Made by a program: the position numbers and the translations under genes. Source: an uncultured Pseudoxanthomonas sp. (lineage in GTDB: Bacteria; Pseudomonadota; Gammaproteobacteria; Xanthomonadales; Xanthomonadaceae). From it: DNA of 42,699 nucleotides. Of the stretch, positions 26,453-35,560 are shown in pieces; within the stretch, counting starts at the first letter, position 1, and each line of letters begins with the position of its first letter. The DNA is taken from positions 1 to 42,699 of the forward strand of contig NZ_CAMPJD010000044.1 in the NCBI RefSeq assembly GCF_946886695.1, written 5' to 3'. The notes beneath the pieces were generated by a model that saw only the letters and a list, made by a program, of their open reading frames with translations, was not told the DNA's origin and ran no database searches.

Positions 26453-29410
26453 ATGTCAACGCTCCAGCGCCGCCCTGCGGCGGCCGTCCGTGCCGTCCGC
26501 TCCGATGGCCGCAAGCTGCAACCCACCGTCCTCGCCCTGGGCATCGCCATGATGCTGGCCGCGCCTGCGTATGCGCAGGACGCTGCGCCCGCCACGCAGC
26601 AGGAAGAGGCCGCTACCGAGCTTGACGCCGTCGTCGTCACCGGTATCCGCGGCTCCGTCTACAAGGCGCAGGACATCAAGCGCGACGCCGACACCTTCGT
26701 CGATTCCGTCACCGCGCTCGACATCGGCGCGCTGCCCGACCGCAGCATCACCGAAACCCTGTCGCGCATCCCGGGCGTCACCATCGACCGTTTCCTGTCG
26801 GTCGGCGATCCCGAGCATTTCTCCGCCGAGGGTGGTGGCGTGCAGGTGCGCGGCCTGACCCAGGTGCGGTCCGAACTCAACGGTCGCGACAGCTTCTCCG
26901 CGTCCGGCGGCCGCAGCCTGAGCTTCCAGGACGTGCCGTCCGAACTGATGGCCGGCGTGGACGTGTACAAGAACCAGAAGGCCGACATGATCGAGGGCGG
27001 CCTGGGCGGCAGCGTCGACCTGCGCACCTTCATGCCGTTCGATTTCGAAGGCAGCAAGTTCGGCATGTCCTTCAGCGCCAACCGCGGCGACTTCGCCGAG
27101 AAGCTGCAGCCGTCGGGCTCCATCCTCTTCAGCAACCGCTGGGAAACCGATGCCGGCGACTTCGGCATCCTGGTCGACGTGGCGCATTCGGAACTGGCCA
27201 CGCGCACCGACGGCATGTTCGTGCGGCCGTTCTTCAACACCGCGAACACCGACCTCGACAACGACGGCACCAACGAGCAGCTGTGGCTGCCGCGCGGCGC
27301 CGACTGGCGCACGCTGGAATACAAGCGCGAGCGCCAGGGCGCGTATGTCGCCCTGCAATGGCGTCCCAGCGACACGCTGGAACTGTTCGCCACCGCCTTC
27401 CAGAGCAAGTACGACGAACTCTGGTACGAAGACGCGATCTTCGTCTCCAACGATCCGCTGCAGGTGCGGGTAGATGCCAGCCAGCCGTACGAGATGGACG
27501 GCAATGTGTTCGTATCGGGCCGCCTGCTGTCGAACGGCGACATCCCGATGGGCACGGACATCCGCGCGTCGCATCGCAAGTCCGAGACCACCGACTACTC
27601 GTTCGGCCTGAAGTGGGCTTTCAGCGACCGCACCGAACTGTCGACCGACCTGCAGTACATCACCGCCGACACGCGGTCGCTGGATTCCACCGTGTCGCTG
27701 GGCCTCAACGTGCCCTACATCGACATCGACCTGGGCCATGGCGTACCGCGCATCGGCGTGGACCAGCAGTTCACCACGAACCCCGCGAACTACTACTGGG
27801 GGTTCACCATGGACCACCAGGACGACAACGAAGCCGAAGAGATCGCCTGGCGCGCCGACCTGAAGCACAGCTTCGACAACGGCTTCTTCGATTCCTTCAA
27901 GGTGGGCGTGCGCATCACCGACCGCGATGCCCACAGCATCGATACCGGGTACGACTGGCAGCCGGTGTTCCAGCCGTGGATGCAGTGGTGGGCGCTGCCG
28001 GGCGGCGTGCCGTTGCCGGGTCTGGACCTCAATGGCACCGTCAATTCCAGCCTGACCAACCTGATCACGTTCGACAATTTCTATCGGGGCGGTGCCGCCA
28101 CGCCTGGCGCGTTCTATTCGCCGGTGCTGGGCACCGCGCTCGGCTTCCCCAACAGCTATCTCGACATCCACGGCGCGGCGACCCCGTACTACCTCCCCGG
28201 CGCCCCTTACGGCCAGATCACCCCGCGCAACCTCGCCGACCCGCAATGGGGCAACGTGCAGAAGGAGAAGACGTACGCCGCCTACGCGATGGTGAACTTC
28301 GCGATGGACGACGCGCGTGTCGACGGCAACGTGGGCGTGCGCGTCGTGCGCACCGAGAACAGTGCTGACGGCTATCTCGTCTATCCGAACAACGCTTTCG
28401 CGCCGTACCTGGGTTCGGGCCAGTCCGAGCCGATCTCGGCGAAGAACGCGTACACCGATGTGCTGCCGAGCGCGAACGTGAAGTGGGAGCCGGCCGAAAA
28501 CTGGATCGTGCGCTTCGCCGCGTCCAAGGCCATCGCACGTCCAGCCTTCAGCGACATGCAGGCTTACCAGCAACTCAGCGTGGCGGTCAGGGACGGCGTG
28601 ACCCCCGACCCGGGCGACACGCTGCAGCCCGAGGACCTGAACCTCACCGGCAGTTCCACCGACAACCCCTACCTGACGCCGATGAAGGCGAACCAGTTCG
28701 ACCTGTCGCTGGAGTGGTACTTCGCGCCGGATCGCGGCGGCATGGCCTGGGTGAACTTCTTCTACAAGGACATCAAGGACTACTTCCGCCAGCAGACCGA
28801 ACTCGTCGCCTATCCGGGCGCCGACGGCAACCAGTACGACTACCTGGTCTCGCGCATGGTGAACGTCGGCACGGCGAAGATCCAGGGCGCGGAAATCGGC
28901 TGGAACCAGTTCTTCGACTTCCTGCCGGCGCCGTTCGATGGTCTTGGCATGTCGGCGAACTACACCTACATCGACAGCTCGACGAGCATCCCGACAGCCT
29001 CGAACGCGGTGCCCGTCGATACCGACGGCTCGCTGTTCGACGATCTGCCGGCGGATGGCCTGTCCAAGAACTCGTACAACGTGGCGGCCTTCTACGAGAA
29101 GGGCCCGTGGCAGTTCCGCCTGGCCTACAACTGGCGCAGCGAGTATCTGCTGTCGATCGGTCCGAACGGCTACAACGGCGGTGACGGCGGCATCGCATGG
29201 AAACTGCCTGTGTACAGCGACGCGTTCGGCCAGCTGGATGGTTCGATCTTCTACCGCTTCTCGGACAACGTGCAGATCGGCCTGGAGATGAACAACCTCA
29301 ACAACGCCGAGCAGCGCACGATCATGGACCAGAACGGGGCCGGCAGGCGCGTCACGTCCTGGTACGTCAACGACCGCCGCTACGCCGCCACGATCCGCTT
29401 CACGTTCTGA
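26453..29410 (+). CDS. TonB-dependent outer-membrane receptor, probable xyloglucan-oligosaccharide transporter
   Basis: 985 residues from the ATG at 26453, which has GGGAGGG 6 bases upstream; an upstream in-frame start at 26276 has none. Signal peptide: ALGIAMMLAAPAYAQD (cleavage after AYA). ELDAVVVTGIRGSVYKAQDI starts the plug domain, and ALPDRSITETLSRIPGVTID is the plug signature. The remainder is a 22-strand barrel, ending YAATIRFTF with the terminal aromatic needed for insertion. Its size and plug are typical of carbohydrate receptors of Xanthomonadaceae. It heads the xyloglucan gene set, as known in Xanthomonas and Cellvibrio loci. Confidence 0.93.
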   Translation: MSTLQRRPAAAVRAVRSDGRKLQPTVLALGIAMMLAAPAYAQDAAPATQQEEAATELDAVVVTGIRGSVYKAQDIKRDADTFVDSVTALDIGALPDRSITETLSRIPGVTIDRFLSVGDPEHFSAEGGGVQVRGLTQVRSELNGRDSFSASGGRSLSFQDVPSELMAGVDVYKNQKADMIEGGLGGSVDLRTFMPFDFEGSKFGMSFSANRGDFAEKLQPSGSILFSNRWETDAGDFGILVDVAHSELATRTDGMFVRPFFNTANTDLDNDGTNEQLWLPRGADWRTLEYKRERQGAYVALQWRPSDTLELFATAFQSKYDELWYEDAIFVSNDPLQVRVDASQPYEMDGNVFVSGRLLSNGDIPMGTDIRASHRKSETTDYSFGLKWAFSDRTELSTDLQYITADTRSLDSTVSLGLNVPYIDIDLGHGVPRIGVDQQFTTNPANYYWGFTMDHQDDNEAEEIAWRADLKHSFDNGFFDSFKVGVRITDRDAHSIDTGYDWQPVFQPWMQWWALPGGVPLPGLDLNGTVNSSLTNLITFDNFYRGGAATPGAFYSPVLGTALGFPNSYLDIHGAATPYYLPGAPYGQITPRNLADPQWGNVQKEKTYAAYAMVNFAMDDARVDGNVGVRVVRTENSADGYLVYPNNAFAPYLGSGQSEPISAKNAYTDVLPSANVKWEPAENWIVRFAASKAIARPAFSDMQAYQQLSVAVRDGVTPDPGDTLQPEDLNLTGSSTDNPYLTPMKANQFDLSLEWYFAPDRGGMAWVNFFYKDIKDYFRQQTELVAYPGADGNQYDYLVSRMVNVGTAKIQGAEIGWNQFFDFLPAPFDGLGMSANYTYIDSSTSIPTASNAVPVDTDGSLFDDLPADGLSKNSYNVAAFYEKGPWQFRLAYNWRSEYLLSIGPNGYNGGDGGIAWKLPVYSDAFGQLDGSIFYRFSDNVQIGLEMNNLNNAEQRTIMDQNGAGRRVTSWYVNDRRYAATIRFTF

Positions 29411-29418
29411 TGCGCGCC

Positions 29419-29454
29419 GTGCGGGAAGGGCAGCAGCACCCGCCCTTCCCGCAC
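29419..29454 (+). other. Strong hairpin between the TonB receptor and GH74 genes
   Basis: GTGCGGGAAGGGC (29419-29431) and GCCCTTCCCGCAC (29442-29454) are perfect 13-base complements with a 10-base loop. No run of T follows, so full intrinsic termination is not expected. In operons that encode a highly expressed receptor followed by enzymes, such hairpins often protect the upstream mRNA or cause partial termination. Confidence 0.75.
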
Positions 29455-29519
29455 CGCTCGCGGTTACCTGGGTGTGCTTCACGCTGGCGCACCGGCTCTC
29501 CCTCTCCACAGGAGACTCC

Positions 29520-31718
29520 GTGCACACGCTTCGCCTGATCCTCGCGCTGTCCGTCCTGCTGCTGGCGCCCGCCGCCGCAGCGAAGGACGAAACCGCCGAC
29601 TACCGCTGGCGCAACGTCGCCATCGGCGGCGGCGGCTTCGTCACCGGGCTGGTGTTCCATCCGCACGAGAAGGGCCTGCTGTACGCGCGTACCGATATCG
29701 GTGGCGCGTATCGCTGGGTGTCGCGCGAACAGCGCTGGCAACCGCTGATGGACTGGATGGGCCACGAGGACAGTGGTCGCTTCGGCGTAGAGAGCATGGC
29801 GCTGGATCCATCCGATCCGGATCGCGTGTACCTCGCCGTCGGCACCTACCTGCACGAACGCGGACAGGACGGCGCGATCCTGCGTTCGACGGATCGCGGT
29901 GCGACGTTCCAGCGCACGTCGCTGCCCTTCAAGCTCGGCGGCAACGAGCAGGGGCGCGGCAACGGTGAGCGGTTGGCGGTGGATCCCCATGACGGGCGCG
30001 TGCTGTTGTTCGGCACGCGTGCCGATGGCCTGTGGCGCAGCGGCGATGCCGGCGCGACCTGGGGTGAAGTGCCGGCGTTCCCTGCCATTGCGAAGGCGCG
30101 CTCCGCCTGGGCGATGGGCTGGCGTGAGCTGCGTCCTGTCGGCATCGCGTTCGTGGTGTTCGATCCCGACAGCGGCACGCCGGGCACGCCCTCGAAGACG
30201 CTGTATGCAGGCGTATCGACGAACGAGGCCAGCCTGTATCGCTCGCTTGACGGTGGCGTGAGCTGGCACGCGGTGCCCGGCCAGCCGGTGGGGCTGCGCC
30301 CCAGCCACATGGTGCGCGATGGACGCGGGCGCTGGCTGCTCAGCTACGGTGACGAGCCCGGCCCCAACAACATGGCCGATGGCGCCGTGTGGCGTTTCGA
30401 TCCCGCTGGCGACCGCTGGGAAGACATCACGCCGGTACGGCGCGTCGCCAGCGAGGGCGGCTTCGGTTGGGGCGCGGTCGCGGTGCAGGCCGACAACCCG
30501 GACGTGATCATCGCCACCACGTTCCGTCGCTACCAGCCGCACGATGACCTCTATCGCAGCGTCGATGGCGGCCGCACATGGACGGCCACGCTGCCGCGCT
30601 CCCGCTTCGATCATTCGTCCGCACCGTGGACCGCGGATGCGAAGCCGCACTGGATGGCCGACATCGAGATCGATCCGCACGATCCCGACCGCATCCTGTT
30701 CGTCACCGGCTACGGCGTGTGGGCATCGACCAACGCGCGTGCATTCGACCAGGGCGCCGACATGCAGTGGCGCTTCGAGCAGGCGGGCTTCGAAGAAACC
30801 GTGCCGCTGGCGCTGGCCAGTCCGTCGCAGGGCGCACATCTGGTCAGCGGCCTGGGCGATGTCGACGGCTTCGTGCATGACACGCTCGATGTATCGCAGC
30901 CGCGCTTTGCCGGTGTGCGCTTCTCCAACACCGAAAGCCTGGCCTTCGCCGGACAGATGCCGCAGGTGATGGTACGTACCGGCTACTTCCACAACCGGCC
31001 GGAAGGCGCGGTGCGCGGCGCATGGTCGAACGACGGCGGGCGCACCTGGACCGCCTTCGCGAGCGAGCCGCCGGATGGCGAAGGCGCAGGGAAGATCACG
31101 CTGGCGGCCGACGGCAAGCGCGCCATCTGGTATCCCCGCAACGGCGAACACCACTGGATCACCGCCGACATGGGTGGTCGCTGGCAGCAGGTGAAAGGCC
31201 TGCCGAAGACGGCGGTGGTGGAAGCCGACCGCGTCGATGAAGGCATCTATTACGGCTTCGATGCGATCAGCGGCAAGCTGTATGTCAGCGGCAACGGCGG
31301 CGTTGCATTCGAGGAAGTCCGCGCGCCGGTGGGCGAAATCGGCGACTGGTACCGGGCCGAGATCCGGCCGCATCCGCAGCGTGCCGGCGAAGCCTGGATC
31401 GCGTCGTCCTGGCGCGGGCTGCTGCATCTTTCCCCCGGCAAGCTGTCACGCGTGCCGGGCGTGGAAAACGTGATGTCGGTGGGCCTGGGCAAGCCGGCGA
31501 AGGACGGCGATGCGCCGGTGCTGTTCGTGTTCGGCGAAGTGGGGGGGCAGCGCGGCCTGTATCGATCCGGCGACGACGGCCGGCACTGGCAGCGGATCGA
31601 TACCGACGCACTGCGGTTTGGCGGCATCATCCGTCACGTGACAGGCGATCCCCGCCTGCATGGCCGCGTCTACTTCGGCACCGAAGGACGCGGCATCTGG
31701 TACGGAGATCCGCTGTGA
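29520..31718 (+). CDS. GH74 endo-xyloglucanase, secreted
   Basis: 732 residues from a GTG at 29520, which has AGGAGA 5 bases upstream; the ATG at 29472 lacks one. Signal peptide: HTLRLILALSVLLLAPAAAA. Two seven-bladed propellers with repeated W/D blade motifs such as LYRSVDGGRTW, LYRSLDGGVSW and LYRSGDDGRHW. WRNVAIGGGGFVTGLVFHP and ARTDIGGAYRW are the classical N-terminus of GH74; Asp59 fits the catalytic base, and GDVDGFVHDTLD (from Asp447) matches the segment that holds the catalytic acid. It cleaves the xyloglucan backbone. A hairpin separates it from the receptor gene, and its stop overlaps the GH2 start (GTGA). Confidence 0.93.
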   Translation: MHTLRLILALSVLLLAPAAAAKDETADYRWRNVAIGGGGFVTGLVFHPHEKGLLYARTDIGGAYRWVSREQRWQPLMDWMGHEDSGRFGVESMALDPSDPDRVYLAVGTYLHERGQDGAILRSTDRGATFQRTSLPFKLGGNEQGRGNGERLAVDPHDGRVLLFGTRADGLWRSGDAGATWGEVPAFPAIAKARSAWAMGWRELRPVGIAFVVFDPDSGTPGTPSKTLYAGVSTNEASLYRSLDGGVSWHAVPGQPVGLRPSHMVRDGRGRWLLSYGDEPGPNNMADGAVWRFDPAGDRWEDITPVRRVASEGGFGWGAVAVQADNPDVIIATTFRRYQPHDDLYRSVDGGRTWTATLPRSRFDHSSAPWTADAKPHWMADIEIDPHDPDRILFVTGYGVWASTNARAFDQGADMQWRFEQAGFEETVPLALASPSQGAHLVSGLGDVDGFVHDTLDVSQPRFAGVRFSNTESLAFAGQMPQVMVRTGYFHNRPEGAVRGAWSNDGGRTWTAFASEPPDGEGAGKITLAADGKRAIWYPRNGEHHWITADMGGRWQQVKGLPKTAVVEADRVDEGIYYGFDAISGKLYVSGNGGVAFEEVRAPVGEIGDWYRAEIRPHPQRAGEAWIASSWRGLLHLSPGKLSRVPGVENVMSVGLGKPAKDGDAPVLFVFGEVGGQRGLYRSGDDGRHWQRIDTDALRFGGIIRHVTGDPRLHGRVYFGTEGRGIWYGDPL

Positions 31719-33613
31719 GGATGGCGGTGTCCGCCAGCGTGCTGCTGGCCGCGGGGCTGGGCATCGGCGCGGCAGCCGCGGCGCAGGACGGCTATCGCCC
31801 GCTGCCGTCCGCCGGTGCGCCGGTGCAGGATGCCCTGCCGGCGGAGCCGGGGGCGCAGGGCGACATGCCGTCGCTGATCGCCAACGTGGCCGGGCGTCAG
31901 ACCCACTCGCTGGATGGACGCTGGCAGGCCATGGTGGATGCCTACGGTGCGGGCATGGGCGACTGGAAAGCCGCGTGGCGCGACCGCACGCCAACCCGAC
32001 GCGATGAGTTCCTCGAATACGGGTTCGATGATGCGGTGACGCTGCAGGTACCCGGCGATTTCAATACCCAGCAGCCGGCGCTGCACTGGCTGGAGGGATC
32101 GGTCTGGTACCGCAAGCAGTTCGACTTCGATGCCAAACGGTTGCGGCGCGATGGGCGCCGCGTCTTCGTGCATTTCGGTGCCGCCAACTATCGCACCGAC
32201 GTGTTCCTCAACGGCGAACCCATTGGCAGCCACGAGGGCGGATTCACGCCGTTCCAGTTCGAACTCACCGGCAAGCTGAAGCAGGGTGAGAACAGGTTGC
32301 TGGTGCATGTCGACAACCGGCGCCGCCGCGATGCGGTGCCCGCGATGGGGGTCGACTGGTTCAACTACGGCGGCCTGACCCGCAGCGTGCGGCTGGTGGA
32401 AGTGCCTGCGCGCCACATCCGCGACTATCACCTGCAACTCTCGCCCGATGACACCCAGCAGGTCAGCGGCTGGGTGTGGCTGGCACCGGCGCGTGCCGAC
32501 GTGCCGGTGAAGGTCGAGGTGCCGGAACTGGGCGTGTCGTTCGACGCGCGCACCGGTGCCGATGGTCGCGCCGCGGTGTCGTTCCGAGCGCCCTTGCAAT
32601 TGTGGTCGCCGGAGCGGCCCAGGCTGTACCGTGTGCGCGTGTCCGGGGCCGGCGACACGGTGGAGGACGAGATTGGATTTCGCAGCATCGCGGTGCAGGG
32701 CGAGAGGATCCTGCTCAACGGCGAGCCCGTGCAGCTGCGCGGCGTCAACCTGCACGAGGAGATCGACGGACGGCGCGCGACATCGGAGGACGACTACCGG
32801 CGCCTGCTGGACCAGGCGAAGGCGCTGGGCGCCAACTTCGTGCGCACCGCGCATTATCCGTTCGGCGAGACGTTCGTGCGCCTGGCCGACCGCATGGGCA
32901 TCCTGCTGTGGGAAGAGATCCCGGTCTATCAGGGCATCGACTTCGCCAACGCCGGAACGCGCCAGCGGATGCAGCACATGCTGGCCGAGATGATCGGACG
33001 CGACCGCAACCGCGCTGCGGTGATCATGTGGGGCATCGCCAACGAGACTGCACCGGGCGATGCACGCAACGCCGCGCTGTCCGCGCTTGCCGCGCAGGCG
33101 CGTGTGCAGGACCCGACCCGCCTGGTCGCGGCGGCGTTCTACGGCCCCGGCTTCCACGGCGCACGGCTTGAAATGCGCGATCCATTGTTTCCGGCGCTGG
33201 ACGTGATCGGCGCCAACATCTACTACGGCTGGTACGTGCCGTGGCCGGTGGCGCCGGAAGAGGTGGAATGGATCTCGCCGGGCAAGCCGCTGCTGGTCTC
33301 AGAGTTCGGCGCGGAAGCCCGCTACGGTCGCCATGGCGCGGCCGACCTGGCCAGCGACTGGAACGAGGAATTCCAGGCCGAGTTCTACCGCAGGCAGTTC
33401 CGCATGATCGAACGGCTGCCGTTCGTGCAGGGGACCTTGCCATGGGTGCTGGCGGATTTCCGTTCGCCGGTGCGCATGCACCCGCATCAGCAGGGTTACA
33501 ACCGCAAGGGGCTGCTATCGGAGAGCGGCGAGCGCAAACTCGCGTGGCACGTGGTGGCGGATTTCTATCGCTCGCGTGCGCCCATGCCCAACCCGGAAGG
33601 AGTCGCCCCGTGA
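31715..33613 (+). CDS. Glycoside hydrolase family 2 protein, secreted (beta-glucuronidase/beta-galactosidase clan, specificity unknown)
   Basis: 632 residues from a GTG at 31715 (GTGA overlap with GH74, GGAG 7 bases upstream); the ATG at 31721 is possible. Signal peptide: AVSASVLLAAGLGIGAAAAA. Sugar-binding jelly-roll (about 70-230: VPGDFNTQQPALHWLEGSVW), immunoglobulin-like domain (about 230-335), TIM barrel from about 340 (LRGVNLHEEIDGRR). Acid/base Glu444 in MWGIANET and nucleophile Glu530 in LLVSEFGAEA are both present. The barrel resembles glucuronidase-type GH2. It could remove beta-galactosyl or beta-glucuronosyl groups from xyloglucan; the sequence cannot decide which. Confidence 0.88.
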   Translation: MRMAVSASVLLAAGLGIGAAAAAQDGYRPLPSAGAPVQDALPAEPGAQGDMPSLIANVAGRQTHSLDGRWQAMVDAYGAGMGDWKAAWRDRTPTRRDEFLEYGFDDAVTLQVPGDFNTQQPALHWLEGSVWYRKQFDFDAKRLRRDGRRVFVHFGAANYRTDVFLNGEPIGSHEGGFTPFQFELTGKLKQGENRLLVHVDNRRRRDAVPAMGVDWFNYGGLTRSVRLVEVPARHIRDYHLQLSPDDTQQVSGWVWLAPARADVPVKVEVPELGVSFDARTGADGRAAVSFRAPLQLWSPERPRLYRVRVSGAGDTVEDEIGFRSIAVQGERILLNGEPVQLRGVNLHEEIDGRRATSEDDYRRLLDQAKALGANFVRTAHYPFGETFVRLADRMGILLWEEIPVYQGIDFANAGTRQRMQHMLAEMIGRDRNRAAVIMWGIANETAPGDARNAALSALAAQARVQDPTRLVAAAFYGPGFHGARLEMRDPLFPALDVIGANIYYGWYVPWPVAPEEVEWISPGKPLLVSEFGAEARYGRHGAADLASDWNEEFQAEFYRRQFRMIERLPFVQGTLPWVLADFRSPVRMHPHQQGYNRKGLLSESGERKLAWHVVADFYRSRAPMPNPEGVAP

Positions 33614-35544
33614 TCGTTACTGTTTCTTTCCGTGTCGGCATGCTGCTCGCCGGCTTGCTGGTGTGTGCATCCGCACACGCCGTCGAACTGCCGCGCGTTT
33701 TTGCCGATGGCATGGTGGTGCAGCGCGACCAGCCGGTGCAGGTCTGGGGCCAGGCGGCCGCGGGCGCGCGCGTCGTGGTGGCGTTCGCCGGCCGCGACGG
33801 TGCGGCGCAGGCCGATGCCAGTGGCCGCTGGTCGCTGGAACTGCCCGGGCTGCCCGCCGGTGGACCGCACGTGATGCGTATCGACGATGGCACCGGCGCG
33901 CGCGTGCTGCAGGACGTACTGGTGGGCGACGTGTGGCTGGCCAGCGGGCAATCGAACATGGAGTGGCCGATCGCGCAGTCGGCGGATCCGGAAGGGGAGA
34001 TCGCGCGCGCGACCGATCCGCAGATCCGCCATTTCAAGATCCCCAAGTCCTGGGCCGGCACGCCGCAGGCGCAGCTCGCAGGTGGCGAATGGGTCGCCTC
34101 GTCGCCGCAGGCCGCAGGCAAGTTCTCGGCGGTGGCGCATTTCTTCGCGCGCGAACTGCGCAAGGTCACCGGCGTGCCGATCGGCATCATCGACAGCACC
34201 TGGGGTGGCAGCCGCATCGAAGCCTGGATGGACGCGCCATCGCAAGGTCTGGACGAAAAGGCGCTCGCCCAGCAGGCCAGCACGCTGCGCGCGCAGGACG
34301 AGCAGGCGCTGGCACGGACACACCGCAATCTCGCGCGCTGGCCTGATCTTCCCGCCGATGATGCAGGCTGGCAGTCCGCCGGGACCGACGCGTCCGCATG
34401 GACCACGATCAAGGTGCCTTCGCTGTGGGAAGCGGCAGGCTGGAACGGCATGGACGGCGTAGCGTGGTACCGCACCACGTTCACGCTGACCGCCGAAGAG
34501 GCCGCCGCCGGCGTGACGCTGGGCGTGGGCCGCATCGACGATTCCGACACCACCTGGGTCAATGGCACCCAGGTCGGCCAGACGCACATGCAGTACAACC
34601 TGCCGCGCCGTTACACCGTGCCGGCATCGGCCCTGCATGCGGGCGTCAATCACGTGGCCGTGCGCGTATCCGACTTCGGCGGCGGGGGCGGCATCCACGG
34701 TGACGCGGCCGAGGTCTTCGTCCAGCCGCAGGGCGCTGCGCCGCGCACGTTGGCGGACTGGTCGTTCCGGCCGTCCCGCGTCAGCGTCGCCCTGGTCGAC
34801 GACAAGAACCAGCATCCCACCCTGCTGTACAACGCGATGATCCATCCGCTGCAGCCCTACGCGCTGCGCGGCGTGATCTGGTACCAGGGCGAATCGAACG
34901 CGAACACGGTGGCGGACGCATTGCGCTACCGCCGGCAGTTCCCCGCGATGATCGAACAATGGCGGGCGCAGTGGCGCACGCAGTGGGATGCGCCCAGCCT
35001 GCCGTTCCTGTGGGTGCAGCTGGCCAACTTCTCCTCCGGTACCGACAAGGGCGACGAGAGTCCGTGGGCGGTCTTGCGCGAGTCGCAGTCGATGACCTTG
35101 TGGATGCCGGGCACCGCGCAGGCGGTGACGATCGATATCGGCAATCCCGACGATATCCATCCGCTCAACAAGCAGGACGTCGGCAAGCGCCTGGCGCTGG
35201 CCGCACGGCATGTGGCGTACGGCGAAGCCGTGGACTTCCATGGCCCGACGCCCCAGCACACCCGCTTCGAGGGCGGTGCTGCACATGTCGAGTTCGGCAG
35301 CGCGGGCGGCACGCTGGCGGTGCGCGGTGGCGGCACGCGCGTGCGCGGCTTCGCGCTCGCCGGCACGGACCAGGTCTTCCATCCGGCGGAGGCTTCGCTG
35401 GCGGAGGGGCGCGTGGTGGTGCGCAGTGCGGCGGTCCCGCGCCCGGTCGCCGTGCGCTATGCGTGGTCCGACAACCCCGTCGACGCCGACCTGATCAATA
35501 CCGAGCAGCTGCCGGCCTCGCCGTTCCGCAGCGACACCTGGTGA
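33610..35544 (+). CDS. CE20-like xyloglucan acetylesterase (SGNH hydrolase, sialate O-acetylesterase-like)
   Basis: 644 residues from the GTG at 33610 (GTGA overlap with GH2; GGAAGGAG upstream). Signal peptide: GMLLAGLLVCASAHA. The SGNH fold is split: ASGQSNMEW holds the nucleophile Ser115, WYQGESNA (about 425-430) the oxyanion region and GNPDDIHPLNKQD the Asp514/His517 pair. Between them, about residues 245-376, lies an inserted jelly-roll of GH2-like sugar-binding type (WYRTTFTLT, WVNGTQVG). This interrupted architecture is the mark of CE20, founded on the Xanthomonas xyloglucan acetylesterase. It removes acetyl groups, giving glycosidases access. Confidence 0.9.
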   Translation: MIVTVSFRVGMLLAGLLVCASAHAVELPRVFADGMVVQRDQPVQVWGQAAAGARVVVAFAGRDGAAQADASGRWSLELPGLPAGGPHVMRIDDGTGARVLQDVLVGDVWLASGQSNMEWPIAQSADPEGEIARATDPQIRHFKIPKSWAGTPQAQLAGGEWVASSPQAAGKFSAVAHFFARELRKVTGVPIGIIDSTWGGSRIEAWMDAPSQGLDEKALAQQASTLRAQDEQALARTHRNLARWPDLPADDAGWQSAGTDASAWTTIKVPSLWEAAGWNGMDGVAWYRTTFTLTAEEAAAGVTLGVGRIDDSDTTWVNGTQVGQTHMQYNLPRRYTVPASALHAGVNHVAVRVSDFGGGGGIHGDAAEVFVQPQGAAPRTLADWSFRPSRVSVALVDDKNQHPTLLYNAMIHPLQPYALRGVIWYQGESNANTVADALRYRRQFPAMIEQWRAQWRTQWDAPSLPFLWVQLANFSSGTDKGDESPWAVLRESQSMTLWMPGTAQAVTIDIGNPDDIHPLNKQDVGKRLALAARHVAYGEAVDFHGPTPQHTRFEGGAAHVEFGSAGGTLAVRGGGTRVRGFALAGTDQVFHPAEASLAEGRVVVRSAAVPRPVAVRYAWSDNPVDADLINTEQLPASPFRSDTW

Positions 35545-35560
35545 ACCTGGAGTCTTGTTG

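Noticed and set aside
29472..29519. Earlier start (ATG 29472) for the GH74 gene
   Set aside because: No ribosome-binding site, and it would bury the signal peptide 16 residues inside; the GTG at 29520 has AGGAGA at good distance.
26456..29527. A very long open frame (over 1000 codons) antisense to the TonB receptor
   Set aside because: It is the high-GC shadow of the receptor gene: low-complexity His/Arg/Val/Ala composition, no ribosome-binding site and no recognisable domain.
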